A stretch of DNA of 64,000 nt from Sphingomonas sp. 8AM (lineage in GTDB: Bacteria; Pseudomonadota; Alphaproteobacteria; Sphingomonadales; Sphingomonadaceae), in the NCBI RefSeq assembly GCF_902506455.1, contig NZ_LR733844.1, positions 2,172,127 to 2,236,126 on the forward strand, written 5' to 3'. Shown one piece after another: positions 18,277-26,920 of this stretch (its first letter is position 1; each line of letters opens with the position of its first letter). A model generated the notes under the pieces. The model was not told the origin of the DNA, did not search any database, and saw only the letters and a program-made list of their open reading frames with translations. Both the position numbers and the translations under genes were made by a program.

Positions 18277-18297
18277 CTGACAGCGACTTGCTGTCAG
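18277..18297. promoter_or_regulatory. Operator-like inverted repeat upstream of rpfF
   Basis: CTGACAG (18277-18283), a 7-bp spacer, then CTGTCAG (18291-18297) is a perfect 7-bp inverted repeat starting 17 bp upstream of the rpfF start. Its size and symmetry fit a dimeric repressor such as a TetR-type regulator. It lies between the divergent rpfF and yaiI genes and could affect both. Confidence 0.5.
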
Positions 18298-18378
18298 TTC
18301 AGGATAACCTGCATCGTGTGACATGTCGGTGCTCAACCGCAGCTGGCCGGCGCAGCTTCGCCATGGCATGGCGCAATC

Positions 18379-18849
18379 ATGACGCTCGTGCCCCGCATCC
18401 TCGTCGACGCCGACGCCTGTCCGGTGAAGGAAGAGATCTACCGGGTCGCCTACCGGATGGCGGTGCCCGTGGTGGTCGTCAGCAACGCGCATCTGCGCAT
18501 CCCCGTCCACCCGCTGATCTCGCGCGTGGTCGTCGACGACGGCTTCGACGCCGCGGACGACTGGATCGTGGCGCAGGTCGATGCCGCGGCACTGGTCGTC
18601 ACCGCCGACATCCTGCTCGCCGATCGCTGCCTGAAAGGCGGCGCGGCGGCGGTGCTCGGCCCCAACGGCCGCCCGTTCACGACCAGCTCGATCGGCAGCG
18701 CGGTCGCGGTGCGGGCGATCATGAGCGACCTGCGCGCCGGTGGCGACCGCATCGGCGGCCCGCCGCCGTTCAGCAAGGAGGACCGCTCGCGCTTCCTGTC
18801 CGCGCTCGATGCCGCGATCGTCCGCGTGCGCCGCCAGAGCGGCGGCTGA
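18379..18849 (+). CDS. yaiI: YaiI/YqxD family (DUF188) protein
   Basis: A protein of 156 residues of normal family length. The N-terminal signature V-D-A-D-A-C-P-V-K-E-E (residues 9-19) and the later motif V-V-T-A-D-I-L-L-A-D-R-C define the YaiI/YqxD family, a PIN-like fold of unknown biochemical role. The C-terminus F-S-K-E-D-R-S-R-F-L is also typical. It is followed 41 bp later by the UV-endonuclease gene on the same strand, so they may be co-transcribed. Confidence 0.9.
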   Translation: MTLVPRILVDADACPVKEEIYRVAYRMAVPVVVVSNAHLRIPVHPLISRVVVDDGFDAADDWIVAQVDAAALVVTADILLADRCLKGGAAAVLGPNGRPFTTSSIGSAVAVRAIMSDLRAGGDRIGGPPPFSKEDRSRFLSALDAAIVRVRRQSGG

Positions 18850-18890
18850 CGGCCGAGGGAGCCGCTGCGCGCCTGCCTCGTTGGGCAGGG

Positions 18891-20063
18891 ATGACCGATC
18901 CCGACCATCCGCTCCGCCTCGGCTTTCCCGTCAAGGTGATGGGCCGGCCCGAGCTGAAAACGCAGGACACGCGGCGCTGGCAGAAGAACCCGCATCTCAA
19001 ATGCTCGCTCGAGCTGCTCGACCCGGTACTCGATTATCTCAGGTCCGAGCGGCTCGACATGTACCGGCTGTCCTCGGACATCGCACCCTACGCCACCCAT
19101 CCCGACATGCCGCAATTCCACGCGATGGTCGCCGACAGCGATGCCGAGCTTCGCGCATTCGGGGCCAAGGCGCGCGATTATGGCATCCGCCTGTCCTTCC
19201 ACCCGTCGCAATATGTGCTGCTCAACGCCCCCGATCCGGCGCTGACGCACAAGAGCATCTGGGATCTGGCCAGTCAGGCCGAGATGCTCGACCGGATGGG
19301 GCTCGACGACGAAGCGGTGATGGTGACGCATGTCGGCGGCGTCTACGGCGATCACGCGGCGAGCCGCGCGCGCTGGATCGCGGGCTGGGAACAATGCCCG
19401 GCGCATGTCCGGCGACGGTTGGTGCTCGAGAACGATGACATCCGCTTCTCCGCCGCCGATGCGCTGTGGATCCACGAGCGCACCGGCGTACGGCTGATCT
19501 TCGACTATCAGCATTTCTGGTGCCTCAATCCCGAGCGGCTCGACATGCGCAACACGCTGGAGCGTTTCCTGGCGACCTGGCCGGCGGGTGTCAGACCGAA
19601 GATCCACTTTTCCTCGCCCCGCACCGAGTTGCGGGAAATCAAGCAGAAGATCACGCCGACGGCCCGCGCCGCTGCCAGGGCTGGTACCGCGAAGCCAAGG
19701 AAGGGCGAGTTGCTCAAGGCGCCGGTCAAGGCGACCGCGCGCGTCAAGACCGTGCTGCGGCCGCCGGTCTGGACCGGTCATGCCGATTTCACCAACCCCT
19801 TCGAGTTCGCGACCTTCATGCGCATGGCCGAGGGGTTGGTGTTCGACGTAATGCTGGAGGGCAAGTCGAAAGACCTGAGCCTGTTGCGGCTCCGCCCCGA
19901 CCTGCTGCGCTACGCTCCCGACGTCGCCGCGCGCTTCGGCATCACCGCCGCCGACCATGCCGCGCTCGCCGATGACGAGGCGCTGCTCGACGAAGCGGCG
20001 GCGGCGGACGAGGACGCGGATGTCGACGAGGGTCAGGGCGCCGATGCGGTCGAAGCCGTGTAA
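18891..20063 (+). CDS. uvsE: UV damage endonuclease UvdE/UvsE
   Basis: A protein of 390 residues with a TIM-barrel endonuclease fold. Recognisable conserved blocks are R-L-S-S-D-I-A-P near residue 57, S-F-H-P-S-Q-Y-V-L-L near 102, V-T-H-V-G-G-V-Y-G, L-V-L-E-N-D-D, and H-F-S-S-P-R-T-E with G-H-A-D-F-T-N-P-F-E-F. The His, Glu and Asp residues in these blocks form the metal site. The enzyme nicks 5' of UV photoproducts to start repair. A basic, Ala/Lys-rich insertion of about 30 residues (from about residue 250) interrupts the usual spacing before P-P-V-W-T-G-H-A-D, and the C-terminus ends in a strongly acidic Asp/Ala tail. Confidence 0.9.
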   Translation: MTDPDHPLRLGFPVKVMGRPELKTQDTRRWQKNPHLKCSLELLDPVLDYLRSERLDMYRLSSDIAPYATHPDMPQFHAMVADSDAELRAFGAKARDYGIRLSFHPSQYVLLNAPDPALTHKSIWDLASQAEMLDRMGLDDEAVMVTHVGGVYGDHAASRARWIAGWEQCPAHVRRRLVLENDDIRFSAADALWIHERTGVRLIFDYQHFWCLNPERLDMRNTLERFLATWPAGVRPKIHFSSPRTELREIKQKITPTARAAARAGTAKPRKGELLKAPVKATARVKTVLRPPVWTGHADFTNPFEFATFMRMAEGLVFDVMLEGKSKDLSLLRLRPDLLRYAPDVAARFGITAADHAALADDEALLDEAAAADEDADVDEGQGADAVEAV

Positions 20064-20249
20064 TCCGTTCTGGCCGGATCGCTGAGCAGATCGGGCCGCT
20101 TCGTCCTCGATCAGGCATTGAGATTTTGATCTGCTGGCAGCGCTCCGGCAAAAACTTTCTGCACCCCCTGATCCTTGAGCCAGTTTAAAGACCGATGCGG
20201 CCCCATCGGCTAAAGGCGTGTTACAATATAGAAACGATGTGGTGGGCTC

Positions 20250-20459
20250 ATGAGTTCGGATCCTCGGGGAGAGCCCGATCCGGTCACACTGCGCATGGTG
20301 GCATGGCTGGCGCGGTCCCGCGCCGAAGCGATGAAGGCGGATGGCGAGGCAGGAGCAGGCACGGCGTATTCCGATGACGAACCCCTTCTTACATTCGCCT
20401 CCGACCTCGACCGCATCGCCGCCTCGCTTGAAGGTGGAGATGCTTGGCGCATCGAGTGA
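20250..20459 (+). CDS. Small hypothetical protein (69 aa)
   Basis: A 69-codon frame with the compositional look of a real cytosolic protein: mixed charge, one long predicted helix (T-L-R-M-V-A-W-L-A-R-S-R-A-E-A-M-K) and a second C-terminal helix (F-A-S-D-L-D-R-I-A-A-S-L). The sequence upstream (GTGGGCT) is a poor ribosome site. No family is recognised and there is no clear operon partner. Confidence 0.35.
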   Translation: MSSDPRGEPDPVTLRMVAWLARSRAEAMKADGEAGAGTAYSDDEPLLTFASDLDRIAASLEGGDAWRIE

Positions 20460-20863
20460 TCGCGATCGCTGTCGCCTCAGGGTTGAGCAGCGCGTCGCTA
20501 CGATCATGCGGGACCTTGCCGAGGTTGTCGAAGGCAGGCGCTGATCACAGCATCAACATCGAGCCGTGCTGCCGATGGCGCTCCTCGACCGCGGCCGTCG
20601 TGGCGGGAATGCCCTATTCTACTTGGTCGCCTCTGCGATGTGTCCCGGCGCGGATCGAAGCCGATACTGTCCGGATGATTTCCGTGCGCACGCGTCCGCT
20701 TTCGCTCACCAACCAACACCGACCGCGATCACAGCAGCTGCGGCCATTACGGGCCGAATCGCAAACCGCGCGGCTGGTTATTCGACCGCCAGGATCAGGC
20801 CTCCCAAAATCCACGCCATCATGTCACAGGCTCGGCATGACGGCTGTTCAGGAGCAGTAAGAA
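20460..20863. other. No convincing gene
   Basis: About 400 bp in which open frames on either strand have non-protein-like composition (Ser, Arg and Cys rich). On the minus strand a short hydrophobic run, M-M-A-W-I-L-G-G-L-I-L-A-V-E (about 20823-20780), stops at once. It could be the remnant of a small membrane protein. I see no other structure. Confidence 0.4.
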
Positions 20864-21202
20864 ATGGCCATCGCCGGAGCATTGGCCGTGTTGATCCGCA
20901 TGGCCGAGGTCGTACCGGTGGCGGATCGGCCGAGCTACCCGTGTTGGATCGCGAGCGTTGCACGGGAGGGTTCAGGCGTGCGGATTGATTTCGCCGCGGG
21001 AGCGCCGGTTCGCCCGGGTGAAGAGAGCATCCATGCCGAAGCCGGTGCAAGCCTTTCCCCATCTAATTCGGGGCATGACGGCTGCACCCTTTCCGTCCTG
21101 CGCCGGGGAAAGGACATCGGCATTGAGGCTGAGGCGCATCTGTTCGTGCCCGGCATCATGACCGAACCGGAAGTGCGAAAGGTCTGGATCGTGGCGCGCT
21201 GA
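20864..21202 (+). CDS. Hypothetical protein (112 aa)
   Basis: A frame of 112 codons with AGGAG 11 bp in front of the ATG. The predicted product has a short hydrophobic N-terminus and then alternating beta-strand-like segments (G-V-R-I-D-F-A-A-G, C-T-L-S-V-L-R-R, I-E-A-E-A-H-L-F-V-P-G), suggesting a small beta-rich domain. No family is recognised. It is convergent with chrA. Confidence 0.45.
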   Translation: MAIAGALAVLIRMAEVVPVADRPSYPCWIASVAREGSGVRIDFAAGAPVRPGEESIHAEAGASLSPSNSGHDGCTLSVLRRGKDIGIEAEAHLFVPGIMTEPEVRKVWIVAR

Positions 21203-21378
21203 GCAGCCGCGCCCCCATCGGCGCGGAGCAACCCTCCATCGCCCGCGGCTCCTCGCCACGCCGCAGCTGCCTCTCGGCGCCGATTGTACCCGTCAGATCC
21301 CGACCCTGATCGTCTTGCGAACGATCGCGGGATGAGGGACGCGCGGGAGTGCCGGGGTTGTCAGCCGCACTCGCCGCC

Positions 21379-22776
21379 TCACCGGATCGCTCCAAGGGCG
21401 TAGAGCGCAAGGCCGGCGGCCGACGTCGCCAGCAAGGTCGTTATGACGCCTGACCTGGTCATGAAGATCGCATAGCCGGCACCCAGCGATAGAATGAGCG
21501 CAGCCGGGTCGATGCTCGTCAGCACGGGTGCGTCGAAGCGGATCGGCCCCGCTGCCACCAGCGTCGTCGTGCGGAAGAGCGTGTGCAGCGCGAACCACAC
21601 CGCCAGGTTCAGCACGACTCCGACGACCGCCGCCGTGATGGCCGAGAGGGCACTGGCGACCGCGGCGTTGCCGCGCAGTCGTTCGATGAACGGCGCGCCG
21701 AGGAAGATCCACAGAAAGCATGGCACGAACGTCACCCAGGTCGCGAGCAGACCGCCGAGCGTTCCCGCGAGAATCGGCGACAGTCCGCCCGGATCGCGGC
21801 AGGCGCCCAGAAAGCCGACGAACTGCAGGACCATGATCAGCGGGCCCGGCGTCGTCTCCGCCATGCCAAGGCCGTCCAGCATCTCCTTCGGCCGCAGCCA
21901 TCCGTAGTTTTCCACAGCCTGCTGCGCGACATAGGCGAGCACGGCGTAGGCGCCGCCAAAGGTCACCATCGCCATCGTCGAGAAGAAGGTCGCGATGCGG
22001 CTGAACACGTTATCGGGACCAAGCGCGATCAGCAGCGCCGCGACCGGGACGAGCCAGAGAGCGAGCCACAGCAGCGCGGTGCGCACGGTTTCCCGCCACG
22101 TCGGTCGCGCATGGGCGGGCAGCTCTTCACCGAGCAGCGTGTCAGCGTCAGCCACGGTGTTGCCGTGCGATGCGCCATGGCCACCGCCCCGGAATGCCGC
22201 GCTGCCTTGCCGGGCCGACCACCAGCCGATCAGGCCGGCGCCGAGCACGATCAGCGGAAATGGCGCGCCGACGAAGAAGATCAGTACGAAGGCCGCCGCT
22301 GCGAGCATCCGTGCCGGCGTCGTCTTGAGCGCCCGGCCGCCGATCCGCATCACCGCCTGAAGCACCACGGCCAGCACCGCGCACTTCAGGCCGAAAAAGA
22401 GCGCCGAGACGATGCCGACGCGGCCGTAGAGGACGTAGAGCCAGCTCAGCGCCATGATCGCGACGGCGCCGGGGATGACGAACAGCACGCCAGCGACGAT
22501 GCCGCCCTTCGTGCGGTGCATCAGCCAGCCGATGTAGGTGGCGAGTTGCTGTGCCTCGGGACCGGGCAGCAACATGCAATAGTTGAGCGCGTGCAGGAAG
22601 CGCTGCTCGCCGATCCAGCGTTTCTCGTCGACGAGGATGCGGTGCATCACCGCGATCTGTCCCGCCGGACCGCCGAACGAGAGCAAGGCAATCCGCAGCC
22701 AGACCCAGAAGGCTTGCCGCAGCGCGACCGGACCGGGGCGCACCGGGGTTGCGGCGCTCGCCGGCTCCGCGATCAT
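21379..22776 (-). CDS. chrA: Chromate transporter ChrA
   Basis: A protein of 465 residues, the two-domain length of proteobacterial ChrA. Each half holds the CHR motif: [13 protein letters not shown] near residue 33 with L-L-P-G-P-E-A-Q-Q in the N-half, and [13 protein letters not shown] with T-T-P-G-P-L-I-M-V in the C-half. ChrA exports chromate by a proton-coupled mechanism. It is translationally coupled (ATGA) to the upstream rhodanese-ChrB gene, the usual chromate-resistance arrangement. A His/Gly-rich cytoplasmic loop (about residues 195-215) separates the halves. Confidence 0.93.
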   Translation of the reverse strand: MIAEPASAATPVRPGPVALRQAFWVWLRIALLSFGGPAGQIAVMHRILVDEKRWIGEQRFLHALNYCMLLPGPEAQQLATYIGWLMHRTKGGIVAGVLFVIPGAVAIMALSWLYVLYGRVGIVSALFFGLKCAVLAVVLQAVMRIGGRALKTTPARMLAAAAFVLIFFVGAPFPLIVLGAGLIGWWSARQGSAAFRGGGHGASHGNTVADADTLLGEELPAHARPTWRETVRTALLWLALWLVPVAALLIALGPDNVFSRIATFFSTMAMVTFGGAYAVLAYVAQQAVENYGWLRPKEMLDGLGMAETTPGPLIMVLQFVGFLGACRDPGGLSPILAGTLGGLLATWVTFVPCFLWIFLGAPFIERLRGNAAVASALSAITAAVVGVVLNLAVWFALHTLFRTTTLVAAGPIRFDAPVLTSIDPAALILSLGAGYAIFMTRSGVITTLLATSAAGLALYALGAIR

Positions 22777-23600
22777 GCCGACACCTTGCCGCGCGCCGGC
22801 CGATGCGAGGACCAGTTGTGCTTCTCCGCCTGTGCGTCACGGCACCATCGATAAAGCGCGTCGTAGATTGCCATGCCCGCCTCGAGCTGGGCGTGATCGT
22901 CGCTATGCAGGCGCGACAGGCCGAGCGAGATGGCGAGCAATCCCGCCGCTTCCGGGGCGAGATCGAGCCGATCGGTATCGGCACCGCGCACGATCGCCGC
23001 CAGCCGGAGCAACGACACGTGCGCCTCCAGTCCGAACGCCTCGACCATCACGTCGAAGGTGCAGCGCTCACCGCGATGGCTCCAGAATACGCCTTCCTCC
23101 GCAACGTCGAACGGTTCGGCCTGCTGCTGCCTCGCGACGGTCAGCACGTCGCCGGGCGGCACGAACAGGAAACGCGCGTCGGGATCGACGAAGCGGCGGA
23201 TCAGCCATGGGCAGGCGATGCGATCCACCTTCGGTCGTGATCGTGTGACCCACCACGTCCGGCCGTCCGCATGCCGCGGAGGCAGATGACTTAGTGACAC
23301 GGTCGGCAGGCCGCCTGCCGTCCATGCGGCGAACCCGCCTTCCAGCACTTCGGCCGGCACACCCTCGCTGCGCAGAATGGCTGCCACGGCCACTGCGGCA
23401 CCGGCGCCATCGGCATCCACGACGACGATCGGCATTCCGACAGGATAATTCCATCGAACAGGGTCGGGGTCGGCCGGAAACCGCGAACCGGGAATGGCTT
23501 CGGTCGGCGCGTCCCGCAGGTCGACGATCTGGGGCGCGCTCGCCACGGCGACGAGGCGGACGAGTTTGTCGGACGTAATGGTGTTTGGTGCAGGCATCAT
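22773..23600 (-). CDS. Rhodanese-like/ChrB-domain chromate resistance protein
   Basis: A protein of 275 residues in two parts. Residues about 1-105 form a rhodanese fold (Q-I-V-D-L-R-D-A-P at the start, V-L-E-G-G-F-A-A-W at the end), but the active-site loop reads V-V-V-D-A-D-G-A-G with no Cys, so sulfurtransferase activity is unlikely. Residues about 115-260 match the ChrB C-terminal domain: [21 protein letters not shown] and G-V-F-W-S-H-R-G-E. ChrB domains act in chromate sensing or reduction. It is coupled to chrA by a 4-bp overlap. The DNA-binding N-terminus of classical ChrB is absent. Confidence 0.88.
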   Translation of the reverse strand: MMPAPNTITSDKLVRLVAVASAPQIVDLRDAPTEAIPGSRFPADPDPVRWNYPVGMPIVVVDADGAGAAVAVAAILRSEGVPAEVLEGGFAAWTAGGLPTVSLSHLPPRHADGRTWWVTRSRPKVDRIACPWLIRRFVDPDARFLFVPPGDVLTVARQQQAEPFDVAEEGVFWSHRGERCTFDVMVEAFGLEAHVSLLRLAAIVRGADTDRLDLAPEAAGLLAISLGLSRLHSDDHAQLEAGMAIYDALYRWCRDAQAEKHNWSSHRPARGKVSA

Positions 23601-23780
23601 GCGTCCCTTGCGTGTTCGTGCTGGACGCGATTCTCTAGCTGACGCCTCGTGGGGTAATCGCCATCCCCATATGCGTTATCAGCCATGCTCGCGGCGGGTT
23701 GTCAATCATCAGGTCTCGTCCTGACGACGTTCTGATAACCGCCCTGCGGCACGTACCGTACGTCGCCTCGGCCGCGCTCC

Positions 23781-24155
23781 TCAGTCCCGCATCGCCTCCT
23801 GAACCGCGCTCTCGAGCTTTCGATACGAAACAGGCTTGAACAGGATAGCACGCGGATGATCGAGCTGTATGCGCGTCACCGTCGCGGGCTCCTTGGAGCC
23901 CGTCACGAAGATCACGCGCGACCCGACCAGCTGATGGATGACCAGCGACGCATCCACCCCATCTTTCTCGCCGCGCAGGCGCATGTCCATCAGCACGACC
24001 TTGGGCCGGTGCAGGCACGCCAGAGCGACAGCATCGTCGGCGGAGGCAGCCGTTCCGCACACGGCATAACCGAGATCCTCGATCTGGCATTTGAACGCCA
24101 TCGCGATCATCTCCTCATCGTCCACGATCAGGATGTGGTCGGCAAGATCGCTCAT
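23781..24155 (-). CDS. Single-domain response regulator
   Basis: A 124-residue receiver domain without an output domain. The acidic pair is Asp12-Asp13 (ILIVDDEE), the phosphoacceptor is Asp57 (VVLMDMRL), and the conserved Thr/Lys positions appear in V-T-G-S-K and F-K-P-V-S. Its ATG overlaps the stop of the upstream histidine kinase by 4 bp, making it the likely direct partner. In alphaproteobacteria, such stand-alone receivers often work with HWE/HisKA_2 kinases. Confidence 0.93.
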   Translation of the reverse strand: MSDLADHILIVDDEEMIAMAFKCQIEDLGYAVCGTAASADDAVALACLHRPKVVLMDMRLRGEKDGVDASLVIHQLVGSRVIFVTGSKEPATVTRIQLDHPRAILFKPVSYRKLESAVQEAMRD

Positions 24156-25687
24156 TTCGCACGCGGCCCCTTGACCCGCACCTCCACACGCGTTCCATCC
24201 TCATAGCTGTAGCTCACATCACCCTGAAGCTGACGCGCCATGCTGGTGACGATGTTCTTGCCGAGCCCCCCGCCCGTCGGACCAGCACCCGCCGCCGGTG
24301 CATAGGTACCACACCCATCATCCTTCACGAGAAGCATGACCTCATCCTCTCCTATGTTACTCACCTGAACGTGAATTGTGCCGGAGCCCGCGGGGAATGC
24401 GTGCTTGATGGCGTTGGTGACGAGTTCAGTCACTAGCAAACCGAACGGAATGGCGAAGTCCAGACCCACCGTGAGTGGATCGGCTTTGACCGAAAGCGCG
24501 ATCTCGCTGGAACCGGACCCTTCCGCAAGATTTTCGAGGAGTTCACTCAGGAACGACGACAGATCGAACGTCGCGAAATCAGCCGTCGCCATCAACTGGT
24601 GGTGCACGAGACCCAGCGCATACACCCGGTCGCGCAAGCTTTTCAGTCCGTCCTTCGCACGCTGGTCCGACAACGACCTGCTTTGCAGCACCAGAAAGCT
24701 GTCGATGATTTGCAGGTTGTTTTTGACGCGGTGATAGACTTCTCTAATGAGAATGTCGCGCTGCTCCAGTGCCTGGATTTTTTCCGCCAGCGCGCGTTCG
24801 ATCGACGCACGGGCGTCGCTCTCTTCCTTCTTCCGGTCCGTGATGTCGACGGAGACCCCGACGATGCCGATGGCGCGCCCGGTCGCATCACGCATCGGAT
24901 ATTTGGTCGACCAGAAGGTCCGCGTTCCACCGTCGGGAAGCGTGATGCTCTCTTCCATTTCCCGAATGCCGCCACCGCTCAGCACCAGGCGGTCGTTGGC
25001 AAGTATCTTCTCGGCCTGCGCCGGATCGTCGAGAAATTCATCATCCCTTTTCCCGACGACGGCCGCCCAGGGCAGCCCAATGAAATCCAGCGTGCTCTTG
25101 TTGGCAAGGATCATGCGCCCCGCTTCATCCTTCGCGTAAATCGCACCGGGAACGGTCTCCACCACTGACCTGAGAAGCTTGTCCGACGTCTGGTAATTCG
25201 CTTCGACGCGCCGCAACTCGCTCTCGGTCAGATCCACGCGCTGCGCGAGCGCGGCCCGCGCAGCCTGTAATTCCCGCAACGTGACCTGATGGTCGTCGAT
25301 CTCCTTCTGCAGGGCTTTGGCGGAGGGCAGGAGAAGCAGCTTGGGGACAAGCGGCAAGGCGAAGATCGCAGTTGCGACCGACGCAAGAGCGGTCACCGCT
25401 TTCAGCCAGCCTTCGGTCACGTAATACGGGTACCAGAGTACGAGGATGCTGGCGACGTGAGTTACGCCGCAAAGGCCGATGAACATCGCGAACAGCAGAG
25501 CAAGACGGCGGTGACCTTGATCCAGATCAGCCCTGCCGTTGACAAATTGTGCGATGCCGAAGGGAATGGCGAAGTAGGCCAGTGCGATCAACGCATCAGA
25601 GCCGATGTGGAGGATCATCAGCTCCGGACGCCACAACAGGCACATGCCGTGCGGCATGAAAGTCTCCAGCTGGTCCAGAAAGTTCAT
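24152..25687 (-). CDS. HisKA_2 histidine kinase with ethylene-receptor-like sensor and PAS domain
   Basis: A protein of 511 residues from the ATG at 25687 (AAGGGGGG upstream). Three membrane helices (about 28-48, 60-80, 90-120) match the ethylene-binding domain: Asp31, Tyr38, Ile41-Pro42 in helix 1 and C-G-V-T-H (Cys73, His77) in helix 2 mirror Asp25, Tyr32, Ile35-Pro36, Cys65 and His69 of plant ETR1, including the copper ligands. A coiled coil (130-165), a PAS domain (about 168-285) and a HisKA_2 domain with phospho-His319 (E-V-Y-H-R-V-K-N-N-L-Q) follow, then HATPase_c with N-A-I-K-H-A-F. It is coupled to the response regulator. The ligand in this bacterium is unknown. Confidence 0.88.
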   Translation of the reverse strand: MNFLDQLETFMPHGMCLLWRPELMILHIGSDALIALAYFAIPFGIAQFVNGRADLDQGHRRLALLFAMFIGLCGVTHVASILVLWYPYYVTEGWLKAVTALASVATAIFALPLVPKLLLLPSAKALQKEIDDHQVTLRELQAARAALAQRVDLTESELRRVEANYQTSDKLLRSVVETVPGAIYAKDEAGRMILANKSTLDFIGLPWAAVVGKRDDEFLDDPAQAEKILANDRLVLSGGGIREMEESITLPDGGTRTFWSTKYPMRDATGRAIGIVGVSVDITDRKKEESDARASIERALAEKIQALEQRDILIREVYHRVKNNLQIIDSFLVLQSRSLSDQRAKDGLKSLRDRVYALGLVHHQLMATADFATFDLSSFLSELLENLAEGSGSSEIALSVKADPLTVGLDFAIPFGLLVTELVTNAIKHAFPAGSGTIHVQVSNIGEDEVMLLVKDDGCGTYAPAAGAGPTGGGLGKNIVTSMARQLQGDVSYSYEDGTRVEVRVKGPRAK

Positions 25688-26565
25688 CCGCCCATTGCCC
25701 CCCTTGCGACCCCGATGCCGGTTCACTTGCGGGATGGTGACAGATCTCTCGCCTAATCTAAAGTGGTCGCCTGTGGGCCAGGGGACTGGACTGGTTGATC
25801 ACAGCCAGACGATGACGGCAGCAGCGCGGGCGACCGCGGAGCAGTAGGCGACCGGGCAGCGGCTGTAACGCGCAGCACCCGCCGGTCAGACCGGGACCAG
25901 CGCGATCGGCGAGTCTCCGACGGTGGCGACCGCGCTCAACAGCATCATCGCCGCGCTGGTTCGCCCGGTGCCCGGCCCCCTGCACCGGAATGACACCGGA
26001 GCGATCCGATCAGGCCCACAGTCGTGGAAGGTCGAAATGCCGGGGTGATGATTATCTGAAGTGGTGCCGCTTACAGGACTCGAACCTGTGACCCCCGCAT
26101 TACGAAGGCTAAGGAAGCACCGAGAAAAGGCCAGCAAAGACATGTACTTGTCGGCGACCGCGACCGACGGGTTGATGTCAACCCACGCAGTTCCCAGAGT
26201 GGTCAAACGAGGCCAAGATTCGCTTACCAGACGAACGCGCTTTGACTTGGGAAAACCCTTGCAGGCGACCTGCGCCATACCCATCGCAGAGCCGCGACGA
26301 AGTGCGGAAGCGTCTGCCTTCCAGTACGGAGACTCGACAAAAGAAGGCCGCAAACGCACCCTCCCCACGAGGAGGCCTCCGGCGTCCGCTTTGCCGACCG
26401 AGAATGTCCCATTGTGGTGGAAACCGGTCTGACCGCTTTCGGGTACACGGTTGTCGATCGCGGACGTTCTCGGGGGTTGTTGGCTTTCTAAAAGGCATTG
26501 TCTGCCCGGGAAGGATTGCACATCTTCAAAACCCGTCTTGCAGGCCGAAGCGGGCAGGAGCCCGC
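25688..26565. other. Gene-poor stretch containing an attachment-site scar
   Basis: No convincing protein gene is seen in these 880 bp. Frames on both strands have odd composition. The recognisable element is the tRNA 3' half at 26062-26107. To its right the GC content drops. A block around 26375-26470 contains CGCTTTCGGGT, which recurs in the dispersed repeats near 27.6 and 28.8 kb. Confidence 0.5.
26062..26107 (-). other. 3' half of a tRNA-Thr(CGU) gene, candidate att site
   Basis: On the minus strand these 46 bp read from the anticodon loop TTCGTAA through stem TGCGG and the T-arm (CAGGTTCGAGTCCTG) to the acceptor end GCGGCACCA, with an encoded CCA. The 5' side of the anticodon stem should be CCGCA but reads TTAGC, and no D-arm follows, so this is a fragment and not a working tRNA. 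Integrative elements leave exactly such 3'-half duplicates. By polarity the inserted DNA should lie to the right (higher coordinates), where GC is lower. Confidence 0.8.
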
Positions 26566-26919
26566 CTACTGATCACCTTCCTGCTCGCCAGACAGGACGG
26601 CTCCGAGCGCATCAAGCCGTCTGTCCCAGGCTGATCGCCGCGCGCCCAGCCAATGCGCGACGACGTTCAAGCCATCATGGTCGAGCTGGCAGGACCGCAC
26701 CCGACCCAGCTTGCTGCTGGTCACCAGCCCTGCCTCTTCGAGAACACGGATGTGCTGCCCGACAGCTGTCAGCGTAATCCCGCATATGTCGGCCAACGCC
26801 GACACGGCATGTGGGCGCTCCCCCAGCCGTTCAATCATGCGACGCCGCGTCGGATCACCCAGCGCATGGAGCAGCAGATCAATGGGCTCGACGTCCAACT
26901 TTCGGCGTGGCCGCGCCAC
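26566..26919 (-). CDS. ArsR family transcriptional regulator
   Basis: About 117 residues of winged helix. H-A-L-G-D-P-T-R-R-R-M-I-E-R-L opens the domain, and the recognition region reads I-T-L-T-A-V-G-Q-H-I-R-V-L-E-E-A-G-L-V followed by the wing (S-S-K-L-G-R-V-R-S-C). The metal-binding CxC of classical ArsR is absent, so it is a metal-independent member. The GTG at 26919 is chosen because it follows the stop of the SRPBCC gene by one base. ArsR/SRPBCC pairs are common, with the regulator controlling the pair. The usual order is reversed here. Confidence 0.85.
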   Translation of the reverse strand: MARPRRKLDVEPIDLLLHALGDPTRRRMIERLGERPHAVSALADICGITLTAVGQHIRVLEEAGLVTSSKLGRVRSCQLDHDGLNVVAHWLGARRSAWDRRLDALGAVLSGEQEGDQ

Positions 26920-26920
26920 G

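Noticed and set aside
20444..20860. A 138-aa plus-strand gene
   Set aside because: The composition is Ser/Arg/Pro/Cys-rich, there is no ribosome site and no recognisable fold.
26062..26107. Complete tRNA gene
   Set aside because: Only the anticodon-to-CCA half is present. The sequence beyond has no D-arm or matching acceptor strand.
26061..26432. Open frame reading P-L-T-G-L-E-P-V-T-P from the tRNA region
   Set aside because: The start is the antisense translation of the tRNA T-arm, a well-known false N-terminus. The remainder has no protein-like features.
26178..26521. Minus-strand frames next to the tRNA fragment
   Set aside because: Several overlapping frames are open simultaneously and none has protein-like composition; this looks like decayed island DNA.
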